Origin: Fervidobacterium pennivorans
GTDB taxonomy: Bacteria > Thermotogota > Thermotogae > Thermotogales > Fervidobacteriaceae
Assembly (NCBI RefSeq): GCF_001644665.1
Contig: NZ_CP011393.1
Coordinates: forward strand, 1,138,001 to 1,202,000
Direction: 5' to 3'
Length of the DNA: 64,000 nucleotides
The position numbers and the translations under genes were made by a program. The first letter of the stretch is position 1, and every line of letters begins with the position of its first letter. Below, in pieces: positions 1 through 8,336 of the stretch. The notes under the pieces are model-generated. The model had not been told where the DNA came from and ran no database searches. It saw only the letters and a list, made by a program, of their open reading frames with translations.

Positions 1-149
1 TTTTTATCTTTAAAACAAAATTCGAATGTGTCTCAGAAAAACTCACAGACTCTTGTCTTTGAAAAATTTCTTCCTTTTCCTTTTATTATCTAATTTTTTT
101 ACACTCTTTCATAGTATTCTGTTAGACAAATAATAAACTTCTTCATTGC

Positions 150-178
150 TTCACCCAATTAACGATGTATGGTATAAT
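150..178 (+). promoter_or_regulatory. Extended -10 promoter for the first acetyltransferase gene
   Basis: TATAAT at 173-178 is preceded by TG at 170-171, giving the extended -10 form TGnTATAAT. A weak -35-like TTCACC lies at 150-155 with 17-bp spacing. It points at the gene starting at 250. Bases 1-149 are AT-rich and show no gene or clear signal. Confidence 0.6.
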
Positions 179-249
179 TTTGCTGATAACAAGGTTTTAT
201 GTCAGTTTCGATTTTTGTTTGCTCTCAGTCGATAAACGAGGTGATTTTG

Positions 250-849
250 TTGGAAATCATAAGGAAGGCAGAAATTTCCGACGCAGATGTTGTTGCAAGT
301 TTAATTCTTGAAACCGGACGTTCGTTTTTACCGTTGCTCTTTGGTCCTTATGTGAAACTGATACTTGGTAGATTAGTGAAGACTCCAGGGACAGTCTTTT
401 CTTTCGACAGCGCCTATGTTCTTGAAATTGACGAAGGAAAAGTTGTGGGAATAATCGTTATGTTCGATGGAAAAACTATTAGGAAGCGTGCTTTGAAAAC
501 TGCATTTGCACTTTTTCAATTGATGGGCTTTGAGCTTCTCAGAAGGCTTCCCATATTCCGACTCGTCTGGCAACGAAATAAAATTCGAAGCAATGAATTT
601 TACGTTTCAAATGTTGCTGTTGATAAGAATTACCGAGGTATGGGGTACGGACGAAAACTGATGCTCTTTGCTGAAGAAGTTGCTAAGCAAAGAGGATTCA
701 AAAAAATATGCTTGGATGTTGAGAATACAAATATTCAGGCTATTGAATTATACAAAAGACTTGGATATGTAGGAACCAGGGTAAACAGAATCAATATTAA
801 AAACGTGCGTTTTGCGTTCATCAGGATGGAAAAGATATTGTCAAGTTAA
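250..849 (+). CDS. GNAT-family N-acetyltransferase
   Basis: The protein is predicted to move an acetyl group from acetyl-CoA to an amine; the substrate is unknown. The acetyl-CoA pyrophosphate-binding motif RGMGYG lies near residues 129-134 after the strand NVAVDKNYR, and the C-terminal part NTNIQAIELYKRLGY is typical of GNAT motif B. The reading frame is open from an ATG at 199, but TTG at 250 is preferred because GAGGTG at 238-243 sits 6 nt before it; the extra 17 residues of the longer form do not resemble a GNAT N terminus. About 199 aa. It is the first gene after an extended -10 promoter and is followed 39 bp later by a YqeH-type GTPase. Family assignment is firm; the function could be protein or small-molecule acetylation. 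Confidence 0.8.
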   Translation: MEIIRKAEISDADVVASLILETGRSFLPLLFGPYVKLILGRLVKTPGTVFSFDSAYVLEIDEGKVVGIIVMFDGKTIRKRALKTAFALFQLMGFELLRRLPIFRLVWQRNKIRSNEFYVSNVAVDKNYRGMGYGRKLMLFAEEVAKQRGFKKICLDVENTNIQAIELYKRLGYVGTRVNRINIKNVRFAFIRMEKILSS

Positions 850-888
850 GTCGTTATTTAGTCCATCAAAAGTAGGACGGTGAAATGA

Positions 889-2001
889 ATGGCAAAGTGT
901 CCCGGCTGTGGTGCAGAAATTCAATTCGACCATCCCGGCAAACCAGGATTTATACCCTATGAAGTTTACACCAAACGATTAGAGGAAGGAAAAGAAATCG
1001 TTTGTCAAAGATGTTTTAAACTCAAACATTACGGTATGCTTGTGAGCGAAGCTGACGAAGAGGAAATAATGGATTTTATAATGAAAGCAATTAAGAAATT
1101 CAAGCACATTATCTACATCTTCGATGTGTTCGATTTCGAGGGCACCTTTAGGTCTGAAATTGTGGAATTGTTAGCCGGTGCCAATGTGTTCTACGTTGCA
1201 AATAAATTTGATACATTACCAAAAACGGTAAGTGGAAGTCAATTAAAGGAATGGTTGAAACATCGAATTCCTGCAAAGAGTTCAGAGATTTTTATTACAA
1301 GTACGAAAAATGGGTTCGGAATCAGCAAGCTGAAAAAAGAGTTGGAAAATCTAAAAGGTAGTGCTTTAGTCCTGGGTGTTACAAACGTTGGTAAATCGTC
1401 TTTACTTAAAGCTATCACAGACTCAAGTGCGACAGTTTCACCCTACCCTGGAACAACGATCGGACTGATAGAACACAGGTTGGGTAGCCTTAAGTTATTC
1501 GATTCGCCCGGTATCGTTGTCAACGATAGAATGATAGACCTCTTTGACCCAGAGTGTCAGTCGAAAATATTGGCAAAGGGGGAGGTTACAAGAAAGACAT
1601 TCAAACCATTCCCTGAAGAAACTATATTTGTTGGAGGATTATGCCAGTTAAAAGCTGAAATGAAAGATGTTAGTCTAAGACCTATATTCCAAATCTTTGC
1701 ACCAGAGAATGTTACGTTCCACAAGACGAAAAATCAGAACTTTTTGCAAAATTATCCTAAACACTTCGGAAAACTATTATTCCCGCCTTGTGGTAAAATG
1801 GATGTGGAAAAAATAGCATTTAAAGAAGAGAAAGTTGTTGTGGATGTAAACCAGGAACTCTCGATTTCTGGTCTTTGTTGGATAAATGTGAAAAGAGGTC
1901 CTGTGGAGTTCACAGTGAGGGTTCCTGAAAATGTGAGGATTTATGTAAGAGAAGCTTTAATAAAGCCGAAAAGAAAAATTAACCCAAATTCTGAGAATTA
2001 A
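889..2001 (+). CDS. yqeH: Circularly permuted ribosome-biogenesis GTPase, YqeH type
   Basis: This is a 370-aa GTPase with the permuted motif order of the YqeH/RbgA group. An N-terminal zinc finger has Cys4, Cys7, Cys39 and Cys42. G4 (NKFD, 105-108) comes before G1 (GVTNVGKS, 163-170) and G3 (DSPG, 205-208). The C-terminal third is the YqeH-specific part. Known YqeH proteins assist assembly of the 30S ribosomal subunit in the cytoplasm, and that role is inferred here. The ATG follows GGACGGTG. The gene sits between an acetyltransferase and pduL with short gaps and is probably co-transcribed with them. Confidence 0.9.
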   Translation: MAKCPGCGAEIQFDHPGKPGFIPYEVYTKRLEEGKEIVCQRCFKLKHYGMLVSEADEEEIMDFIMKAIKKFKHIIYIFDVFDFEGTFRSEIVELLAGANVFYVANKFDTLPKTVSGSQLKEWLKHRIPAKSSEIFITSTKNGFGISKLKKELENLKGSALVLGVTNVGKSSLLKAITDSSATVSPYPGTTIGLIEHRLGSLKLFDSPGIVVNDRMIDLFDPECQSKILAKGEVTRKTFKPFPEETIFVGGLCQLKAEMKDVSLRPIFQIFAPENVTFHKTKNQNFLQNYPKHFGKLLFPPCGKMDVEKIAFKEEKVVVDVNQELSISGLCWINVKRGPVEFTVRVPENVRIYVREALIKPKRKINPNSEN

Positions 2002-2032
2002 ATCATTAGATTTCAGAGAGGAGGAGTATTAT

Positions 2033-2623
2033 ATGAAAAAGAAAGAGATACCTATCGTTGCTGGTGTTAGCAACAGACATGTTCACCTTTCAAGGGAAGA
2101 TGTGGAGATACTCTTTGGAAAAGATTATCAACTCACTCCAATTAAGGACCTCGGTCAACCTGGTCAGTTTGCATGTAAGGAAACGGTTATTATAGTTGGT
2201 CCAAAGGGAGCTATTGAGAATGTCAGAGTGCTTGGACCTGAGAGAAAAGAAACGCAGGTCGAAATTTCTCTAACTGATGCCTTTAAACTAGGTATTATGC
2301 CTCCTGTTAGGGACAGTGGAGACCTCGAAGGAACACCTGGTATAGTCATCGTTGGTCCAAAAGGTTCTGTAATTAAGGAAAAAGGTGTAATAATTGCCAA
2401 AAGACATATACATATGCATACAACAGACGCTGAAAAGTTTGGGGTAAAAGACAAGGATATAGTCAAAGTTGTTGTTGAAAAAGGCGATAGAAGGTTAATT
2501 TTTGATGATGTACTTATCAGAGTTAGTGAAAAATTCGCACTTGAATTCCACGTTGATACCGATGAAGCAAATGCAGCAATGCTAAAAACTGGGGACGTAG
2601 TATATATTGTCGAAGAGCTTTAA
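2033..2623 (+). CDS. pduL: PduL-type phosphate acyltransferase (phosphotransacylase)
   Basis: This 196-aa protein matches the PduL family, which interconverts acyl-CoA plus phosphate with acyl-phosphate plus CoA and is unrelated to classical Pta. The two metal-binding His clusters are visible: SNRHVHLS (residues 13-20, His16 and His18) and KRHIHMH (122-128). The N terminus shows no encapsulation-peptide extension and there are no microcompartment genes nearby, so the enzyme is likely cytosolic and used in acetate or propionate formation with ATP gain through acetate kinase (not in the window). GAGGAG precedes the ATG by 7 nt. Methylmalonyl-CoA genes elsewhere in the window make propionyl-CoA a plausible substrate, but that is inference. 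Confidence 0.9.
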   Translation: MKKKEIPIVAGVSNRHVHLSREDVEILFGKDYQLTPIKDLGQPGQFACKETVIIVGPKGAIENVRVLGPERKETQVEISLTDAFKLGIMPPVRDSGDLEGTPGIVIVGPKGSVIKEKGVIIAKRHIHMHTTDAEKFGVKDKDIVKVVVEKGDRRLIFDDVLIRVSEKFALEFHVDTDEANAAMLKTGDVVYIVEEL

Positions 2624-2654
2624 TTTCATAGAGAAAAAGGAGCGATGAAAAACT

Positions 2655-2843
2655 GTGAAGGTTTTTTACGAGTTTAAAATTTACGAATTCAATGAGTCTA
2701 TGCGTGGTTATGATTTACTGAAGAAACTTGGACTAAATCCCGAGGAACATTTGATAATAGTGGATGGAGAACTTTACACCGAGGATAGGGTTATAAAGAA
2801 GGACAAAGAGGTAAAGATAGTGAAGGTTACAAGTAGCGGATAG
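2655..2843 (+). CDS. Small ThiS/MoaD-like beta-grasp protein
   Basis: A 62-aa protein with the size and strand pattern of ThiS/MoaD sulfur carriers: a short N-terminal strand pair, a helix at RGYDLLKKLGL, then VDGELYTEDRVIKKDKEVKIVKV, which resembles the family's hydrophobic end region. Classic sulfur carriers end in Gly-Gly, which is adenylated and thiocarboxylated; this one ends Ser-Ser-Gly. It could be a tRNA-thiolation carrier of the TtuB kind, or a diverged protein. The start is GTG at 2655; AAGGAG lies at 2637-2642, a rather long 12 nt away. It lies in the same direction as pduL with a 31-bp gap. No partner E1-like or TtuA-like gene is in the window. Confidence 0.65.
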   Translation: MKVFYEFKIYEFNESMRGYDLLKKLGLNPEEHLIIVDGELYTEDRVIKKDKEVKIVKVTSSG

Positions 2844-2913
2844 GAAAAAAGAAAGTTCTCAGTACTGTTTTGCCATTTCGACACAGTAGAGTCTACCGTT
2901 GGGAGGTCGCGGT

Positions 2914-4062
2914 GTGGAGATTACAAGTATTGTAACCTTAGCTTTGGGATTATCGGTAGCAACAAATGTTTTTCTGATATCGAAGTTGAGAAAAAGAACG
3001 AATCTGAACAAGTATCTTTCAACGCAGCTGCAAAAATTTAAGGACCTTTCATCAAAACTCAGGGACATTGTCGTTCAAAGGGAAGAGACGTTTTATAAAA
3101 ATTTGCACGACGTTGCCGTTGGATTTTTGGACGAAGTAGAAAAAAGTTATTTGATAGTTTTTGATGGCGAATATGGAAATGTAGTATCTGTCTTCGGTGA
3201 TACTTCAAACAATATATCAAAGCGAGTAAAAAAGACTGAACTTCCATTCGCAACTCAACGTGTTTATTCTGTCGAGAAAGAAAAATTAAGAGCCCTTTTT
3301 CCGAACTTAACGAAAGATGGTTCTGAGGAAACACAAGTTCTAGTTTCAGATATTTTTATTGGAGGAGAACTTAAAGCCAAACTTATTTTCGAGCGAAAAC
3401 GCAATTTTGTAGAAGAAGAGATGGATACTATTAAAAGTTTAGGTTCTTTCTTTACGTCTTTTATAGCCACTCATAGCTATGTGTCAAACCAAGGAAAGTT
3501 CCAAAAAGACATGATTCTCACAATCATACGTATCCTGGAATATCATGACCCTTACACAAAAGGACACTCAAAGAATGTTGCAACGTTAGCTTCTCTTGTC
3601 GCTGAAAGAATGGGACTTCCTGATGAAATGATTAGAAAAACTTATTGGGCAGCTTTGGTACACGATATCGGAAAGATAGTTATTCCTTCAACGATACTAA
3701 ACAAAGAAGGGAAATTGACACTTGAGGAATTTGAAGTTATAAAAAAGCACCCAGTTTATGGTCATGATTTTCTTTCAACTTCTTCCGAATTGAGGGAACT
3801 TGCTAAATATGTTTATCATCACCATGAACGGTGGGATGGGAAGGGATATCCTTCTGGACTTTCTGGAGAGGATATACCTTTGATATCAAGGATTATAGCA
3901 GTAGTAGATGCTTGGGATGCAATGAGAAGCGACAGACCTTATAGAAAAGGATTACCAAAAGAAATAGCCTTAAAAGAATTAATAGAGCATGCAGGTATGC
4001 AGTTTGACCCAGAGATTGTAAAAATCTTCGTAAGTTTAATCGAAGAACAAGGAATTGGGTAG
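2914..4062 (+). CDS. Membrane-anchored GAF-like and HD-GYP domain protein, probable c-di-GMP phosphodiesterase
   Basis: The N terminus (about residues 3-24) is one hydrophobic segment. It is followed by a short basic and coiled stretch, a GAF-like region (about 60-190) and an HD-GYP domain. The HD pair is in VHDIGK (about 250-251), and the HHE.WDGKGYP signature follows at about 304-313. HD-GYP proteins hydrolyse cyclic di-GMP or related dinucleotides. GTG 2914 is chosen because GGAGGT at 2902-2907 is 6 nt upstream; an in-frame TTG at 2899 would overlap this ribosome site. About 382 aa. Neighbours dnaN and pduL do not suggest a specific pathway. Confidence 0.85.
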   Translation: MEITSIVTLALGLSVATNVFLISKLRKRTNLNKYLSTQLQKFKDLSSKLRDIVVQREETFYKNLHDVAVGFLDEVEKSYLIVFDGEYGNVVSVFGDTSNNISKRVKKTELPFATQRVYSVEKEKLRALFPNLTKDGSEETQVLVSDIFIGGELKAKLIFERKRNFVEEEMDTIKSLGSFFTSFIATHSYVSNQGKFQKDMILTIIRILEYHDPYTKGHSKNVATLASLVAERMGLPDEMIRKTYWAALVHDIGKIVIPSTILNKEGKLTLEEFEVIKKHPVYGHDFLSTSSELRELAKYVYHHHERWDGKGYPSGLSGEDIPLISRIIAVVDAWDAMRSDRPYRKGLPKEIALKELIEHAGMQFDPEIVKIFVSLIEEQGIG

Positions 4063-4098
4063 TGAATCTTTGAAAAAATAAGCAAAAGGGGGAATTAG

Positions 4099-5202
4099 AT
4101 GCTCAGGTTTGTTGTGAGTAAAGCAGAAATTCAAGAGAAGATTTCTGTTGCGTCTTCTTCAATCGGTTCGAGAACGGTTGATCCTATTTTGCAGTGCCTG
4201 CTCTTTAAACCAGTAAACGGTCATATCAATATTCATGCGACAGATTTACAGACTTCGGTTGTATCAACAGTAAAGGTGGGGGAATACGAAGGTAGTGAGG
4301 CGTTCGCAGTTGATGCCGATTTGATTGATGACATTGTAAAGAATTTACCAGAAGACGAAGTCATCTTCGAATACGCTAATGGAAAGCTTTTAGTAAAAAG
4401 CGGGAAGTCAAGGTACAACCTTACAACAGTTTTAGATGTCGAAAGATTTCCGATAATAGAAACAGATGAAAGTGGTATAAAATTCAGCATAGATACTTCC
4501 ATACTAGAGGAAATGCTCGACAGGGTTAGTTTCTGTGCTTCCAGTGAAAGCGCAATGAGAGCACTGAATGGTGTATACTGGGAAGTCCACGGTGGTTTCT
4601 TAAGACTTGTTGCAAGTGACGGCTACAGGCTTGCCTTGGCTGAGCAAAAGCTCGATATAGACAACGAATTTGACTTCATTATTGCACTTAAAAGTGTAAA
4701 AGAATTGGAAAAGTTGCTCTCAAGCACCACAGAACCGATGATAAACATCACGTACGACCATTCAATTGTCTCGTTCAATGCAGGTGACGTTACGATGATA
4801 GTTAGAACCGTCGAGGAAACATTCCCAGATTACAAACGAGTTCTTCCAAAAGCGTTTAAAACACGGGTGGTACTCAACGTTGATGACTTTGCAGAAGCTC
4901 TGAAACGCGTTATGGTCATCGCAAAAAGAGGGACAGAAAAAGTGCAATTAAAAATTTCCGATGACGTTATGGAATTGTCTAGCCAGAGCCCTGATTACGG
5001 TGAAGCAGTCGAAAATATTCCCGTGACAAAAGATGGAGAAGACTTGATTGTAAACTTTAATCCGAAGTTCTTAAATGAAGCAATAAAACACATTGATGAA
5101 AAAGAAGTAGAATTCAATTTCGTAGATAACCTTAGCCCACTTCAAATCAACCCAAGAAATGTAGAAGGATACATGTACATAGTCCTTCCTGTGAGAGCAT
5201 AA
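4099..5202 (+). CDS. dnaN: DNA polymerase III beta sliding clamp
   Basis: A 367-aa protein with the length and three-domain repeat of bacterial beta clamps. Recognisable stretches include VASDGYRLALAEQ in the middle domain and the C-terminal end PLQINPRNVEGYMYIVLPVRA, which matches the clamp's MPMR-like tail. It encircles DNA and tethers the replicative polymerase. The ATG follows GGGGG with normal spacing. In many bacteria dnaN lies beside dnaA and oriC; here no dnaA is nearby, and the predicted origin is about 46 kb away. Confidence 0.95.
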   Translation: MLRFVVSKAEIQEKISVASSSIGSRTVDPILQCLLFKPVNGHINIHATDLQTSVVSTVKVGEYEGSEAFAVDADLIDDIVKNLPEDEVIFEYANGKLLVKSGKSRYNLTTVLDVERFPIIETDESGIKFSIDTSILEEMLDRVSFCASSESAMRALNGVYWEVHGGFLRLVASDGYRLALAEQKLDIDNEFDFIIALKSVKELEKLLSSTTEPMINITYDHSIVSFNAGDVTMIVRTVEETFPDYKRVLPKAFKTRVVLNVDDFAEALKRVMVIAKRGTEKVQLKISDDVMELSSQSPDYGEAVENIPVTKDGEDLIVNFNPKFLNEAIKHIDEKEVEFNFVDNLSPLQINPRNVEGYMYIVLPVRA

Positions 5203-5228
5203 TTTTTTAAAGAAAGAAGGAGGTAACT

Positions 5229-5633
5229 TTGAGGCGAGGTTTTACTCTCATTGAGTTACTCATAGTTATGTCGATTATCGCTGCGTTGATGTCAGTTGCA
5301 ACACCTTTAGGTTTGAATGCTATAGCACAAGCGAAGGCAACAAATGTTGCCGCGAATTTTCGCACACTCCAACAAGCATTAGTACAAATGATAACGTTAG
5401 AACCAAATCCTCCAAAAAATCCAGATGCAGACATTCTGCAGTACCTTTACGAGCAAAAATATATATCAACAAAGCCTTTAGGATTCGAAGTTCGGTACAA
5501 CGAAGAGAGAAAAGCTTACATAATAAAGTACACTCAGAGCGACATTGATCCACTCAAAGTTAAGAACGTATACAGCTCTATAGAAATCGATGACGCTACA
5601 GGACAGCTTGTTCTCTACGTGCCGCTACCATAA
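5229..5633 (+). CDS. Type IV pilin-like / type II pseudopilin protein
   Basis: The N terminus is a class III signal: MRRGFTLIELLIVMS, where the prepilin peptidase is expected to cut before Phe5, with the conserved Glu at position 5 of the mature protein. The hydrophobic helix continues to about residue 30 and the rest is a small globular domain. At 134 aa it is the size of minor pilins or GspG/GspH-like pseudopilins. The TTG start follows a strong GGAGG. No other pilus or secretion genes adjoin it (dnaN before, ABC ATPase after), so its assembly partners must lie elsewhere. Confidence 0.8.
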   Translation: MRRGFTLIELLIVMSIIAALMSVATPLGLNAIAQAKATNVAANFRTLQQALVQMITLEPNPPKNPDADILQYLYEQKYISTKPLGFEVRYNEERKAYIIKYTQSDIDPLKVKNVYSSIEIDDATGQLVLYVPLP

Positions 5634-5651
5634 GCATTTGAAGGTGAATAT

Positions 5652-6509
5652 ATGATTAAATTTGAAAATATATCGCACCAGTTTAAAGATAAAAAGGCTC
5701 TTGAGAACATAAATGGAATCATAGACGACGGAGAGGTAGTTGCAATCATCGGTGAAAACGGCAGTGGAAAAAGTACACTGCTTAATGTTGTTGCTACGTT
5801 TATAAAACCTTCGAGTGGTAAGTTAATCTACAACGATATGAATGTGTTTGAAAGAAAAGAAAATATTGAAAAATTTAGAGAACTCATCTCTTACGTATCT
5901 GAAAAAAGCACTTTTATACCAGAGCTCACTCTCAGGGACAATCTATTATATTTCAAGTCTGTTTTTAGTTCGCAAAGATGCATACACGATATAGCCATGC
6001 ACGTGAAGATAGATAATCTATTAGACGAAAATCCGAACAAACTTTCAAAAGGCCAAAAACAGAGGTTCGCATTGGCGATCAGTTTGCTTAAAGATGCCAA
6101 AATCATACTTTTGGATGAACCGGCGGAAGGACTCGATATCGAAACCAAACAGATTGTGAAAGATTTGGTCAAAGAATTCAAAGAAAAAAGTTGCATAGTC
6201 TTTTATGTTACACACGATGAAGATGAATTGGAAGAAGTGTGCGATAAAATCATCGCTTTGAAAGACGGAAAAATCAAGTTTTTCGGGACCGTTGACGAGT
6301 TTTGGAAAACCTATGAAAAGTTTTATTCGGTAACCTTCGAACCGCCTGAGAATCCCGGTAAGAAATTGACTCGTATCATGAACATAGATGAGCTGAAAAT
6401 AGCACAAGAAAAGGTTCGGGTATTGCACATAAGGAATTTGGGATTGAGAGAGATTATTAACATAACTGAAAATGTGGATGTGGAACATGAAGCCACTCAA
6501 CAGAGGTGA
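5652..6509 (+). CDS. ABC transporter ATP-binding protein
   Basis: A 285-aa ABC ATPase. Walker A GENGSGKS is at 34-41, the signature LSKGQ at 131-135, Walker B ILLDEP at about 152-157 and the switch His in YVTHDEDE. The N-terminal ~210 residues are the nucleotide-binding domain; the remaining ~70 residues are an extension as in exporter-type ATPases of the CcmA/NatA group. No permease gene is adjacent: the next gene is an acetyltransferase. Substrate therefore unknown. The start codon follows GAAGGTGA. Confidence 0.85.
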   Translation: MIKFENISHQFKDKKALENINGIIDDGEVVAIIGENGSGKSTLLNVVATFIKPSSGKLIYNDMNVFERKENIEKFRELISYVSEKSTFIPELTLRDNLLYFKSVFSSQRCIHDIAMHVKIDNLLDENPNKLSKGQKQRFALAISLLKDAKIILLDEPAEGLDIETKQIVKDLVKEFKEKSCIVFYVTHDEDELEEVCDKIIALKDGKIKFFGTVDEFWKTYEKFYSVTFEPPENPGKKLTRIMNIDELKIAQEKVRVLHIRNLGLREIINITENVDVEHEATQQR

Positions 6510-6514
6510 AAAAG

Positions 6515-7051
6515 ATGAGAATGGAAGGTAAATTGGCAACACTGAGACCCATTGAAGTAACTGATGCCAAGAAATTCGTAGAACTTATCAATGATGAAAG
6601 AACAAAAGATTATCTCAGTGGCGTTTTTCCAATAAACGAATTCATGGAGGAAGAATGGATAAAAAAGAACGCCATTACCCATAACGCTGTGAATTTTGCA
6701 ATAGAAGTGGGAGGCTATCTTGTCGGCTCAACAGGGCTGATGGCAATTGATTGGGTTGCGCGAAGTGCAGAGTATGGAATAGCAATCTTCGACCCTGCTT
6801 ATTGGGACAAAGGAATCGGAACGGAAGTTACACACATGATGTTGAGATATGCTTTTGAATACCTGAATTTAAACAGAGTTTGGCTCCGAGTTTTTGAAAA
6901 TAACCAGAGAGCTATAAGGGTGTATGAAAAGTGTGGATTTATTCAGGAAGGTAGAATGAGACAGGCTAGGTACTTGAAGGGGCAGTATATAGATGTAATA
7001 ATCATGGGGATTCTTTCCGATGAGTACTGGAGAATGAAATCGGAATTTTGA
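6515..7051 (+). CDS. RimJ/RimL-type GNAT acetyltransferase
   Basis: A 178-aa protein of the Acetyltransf_3 group: LRPIEVTDAKKFVELINDE near the N terminus, KGIGTEVTHMML as the acetyl-CoA motif and VYEKCGFIQEGRMRQA near the end. Relatives acetylate N termini of ribosomal proteins or act on small amines such as spermidine; the substrate here is not known. ATG 6515 is preferred because AGAGGTG at 6502-6508 lies 6 nt before it, although GTG 6506 also fits and overlaps the ABC gene's stop codon. It is translationally linked to the ABC ATPase gene. Confidence 0.8.
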   Translation: MRMEGKLATLRPIEVTDAKKFVELINDERTKDYLSGVFPINEFMEEEWIKKNAITHNAVNFAIEVGGYLVGSTGLMAIDWVARSAEYGIAIFDPAYWDKGIGTEVTHMMLRYAFEYLNLNRVWLRVFENNQRAIRVYEKCGFIQEGRMRQARYLKGQYIDVIIMGILSDEYWRMKSEF

Positions 7052-7094
7052 AAGGCTCTTTAGTCTCTGCTTTGTGGAAAAAATTTAGGTTTTG

Positions 7095-7103
7095 TGATAT
7101 AAT
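7095..7103 (+). promoter_or_regulatory. Extended -10 promoter stranded upstream of IS110 copy 1
   Basis: TGATATAAT at 7095-7103 fits TGnTATAAT. It lies only 11 bp before the left IS junction. Without the IS it would be about 20 bp upstream of the Shine-Dalgarno of the zinc peptidase gene now at 8561, so it is probably that gene's native promoter. Now it reads into the transposase gene in antisense. Confidence 0.55.
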
Positions 7104-7118
7104 GATTTATGATAGGAG

Positions 7119-8336
7119 TCAACTATGTAAAATTAAATTTTGAGTAGAAGACGAAAATGTATGATCGATGTTGAATTTCTCGCGCTTTTTCATCATAGCA
7201 AATATCGTCCTTAGCAATTTGTGCGCTACACTCATCATCGCTTTTTTGTATACTAACCCTTGCGCTCGTTTTCTTTGAAAATATGCTTTAAAATATTCGT
7301 TGTGTCTCACTACATTCACACTCATCAGCCAAATTATTCGTCTCAGGTGGGCATTGCCCCTTTTGGATATGCGGCTTTCTCCTTTGTGTTTGCCTGATTC
7401 ATCTACGCTTGGGTCAAGCCCACAATAGGCAATTAGTTTTTTGTGTGTGCTAAATCTTGAAATATCGCCAACTTCGGCAAGAAAATACAGTGCGCTATTT
7501 TCACCAATTCCGTCAATTGACGTGAGTATTTCAACATCTTGATTAAGCGAAGCACATTTGCAATATTCTTTGAGCATCTCATCAAACTCATTAAGTTGCT
7601 GTTGTAAAAATCGAAGTTCCTTGATAGTTTGAATAAGAATCTTCTCTTTCACTGGCCAATACTGAGCGATGGAGTTGTTAGCAAGCTCTTTAAGAGTTTC
7701 TGGGGTAAGTTTTAACTTTCTACCGATTGTTTTTGAAAAGAAAACACGTAGAGAATCAATGGAGGCTTTTTGGATAGCTTTAGCAGAAGGGAAAGAAGAA
7801 AGCAAATCCAAGATAGCATCATTGTAGATGTTGGTCACTTTTTCAAGTTCAGGGAAGAGGAGAGAAAGAAGCTTTTCGATGTCGTTTTTGACTCTTGAGA
7901 TTTGATGAGTGATGCTTTCCTTTTTCCTTGCAATATCCCGAAAATCTGAGTTGAGGAAAGAAGAAGTAGGAAGAAGATGATGGGTATAGAAGACGGTAAG
8001 AGCAATAGAGCGAGCATCGATTTTGTCAGTTTTAGTTTTCCTAAGCCCAACGGGAAGAGATTTGTTAACAAGCAAAGGATTAAGAACGACACAAGAGAAA
8101 TCATTGAGAGAGAGGAAAGAAAGAAGGTTAAGATGGTAACAGCCAGTAGACTCCATAGCGATAAGGACAGAAGACTTAGGGAAAACGGAGAGCTTTTGAA
8201 CAAAGGAGGAAAACCCTTGTTTGGACATATCGAAAGCAGATTCGAAGATGATAGAATTAGGATTTTGGATAGCACAGGCGTTGAACTTATGCTTGGAGAT
8301 GTCAATACCGACAAAGATGGAGAAGTTTTGAGACAT
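7119..8336 (-). CDS. IS110-family transposase (DEDD recombinase), copy 1
   Basis: A 405-aa recombinase. The N-terminal RuvC-like domain carries the DEDD residues: Asp12 in VGIDISK, Glu62 in AMESTG, and Asp104 and Asp107 in KTDKIDARS. A coiled region follows at about 150-260, then the Tnp_20 domain with SIDGIGENSALYFLAEVGD and AYCGLDPSVDESG. These enzymes cut and rejoin DNA at element and target under guidance of an element-encoded RNA. GGAGG precedes the ATG by 7 nt. The stop codon lies inside the left end of the element. The gene is intact and differs from copy 2 at three residues (V/I, L/I and H/Y). Confidence 0.95.
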   Translation of the reverse strand: MSQNFSIFVGIDISKHKFNACAIQNPNSIIFESAFDMSKQGFSSFVQKLSVFPKSSVLIAMESTGCYHLNLLSFLSLNDFSCVVLNPLLVNKSLPVGLRKTKTDKIDARSIALTVFYTHHLLPTSSFLNSDFRDIARKKESITHQISRVKNDIEKLLSLLFPELEKVTNIYNDAILDLLSSFPSAKAIQKASIDSLRVFFSKTIGRKLKLTPETLKELANNSIAQYWPVKEKILIQTIKELRFLQQQLNEFDEMLKEYCKCASLNQDVEILTSIDGIGENSALYFLAEVGDISRFSTHKKLIAYCGLDPSVDESGKHKGESRISKRGNAHLRRIIWLMSVNVVRHNEYFKAYFQRKRAQGLVYKKAMMSVAHKLLRTIFAMMKKREKFNIDHTFSSSTQNLILHS

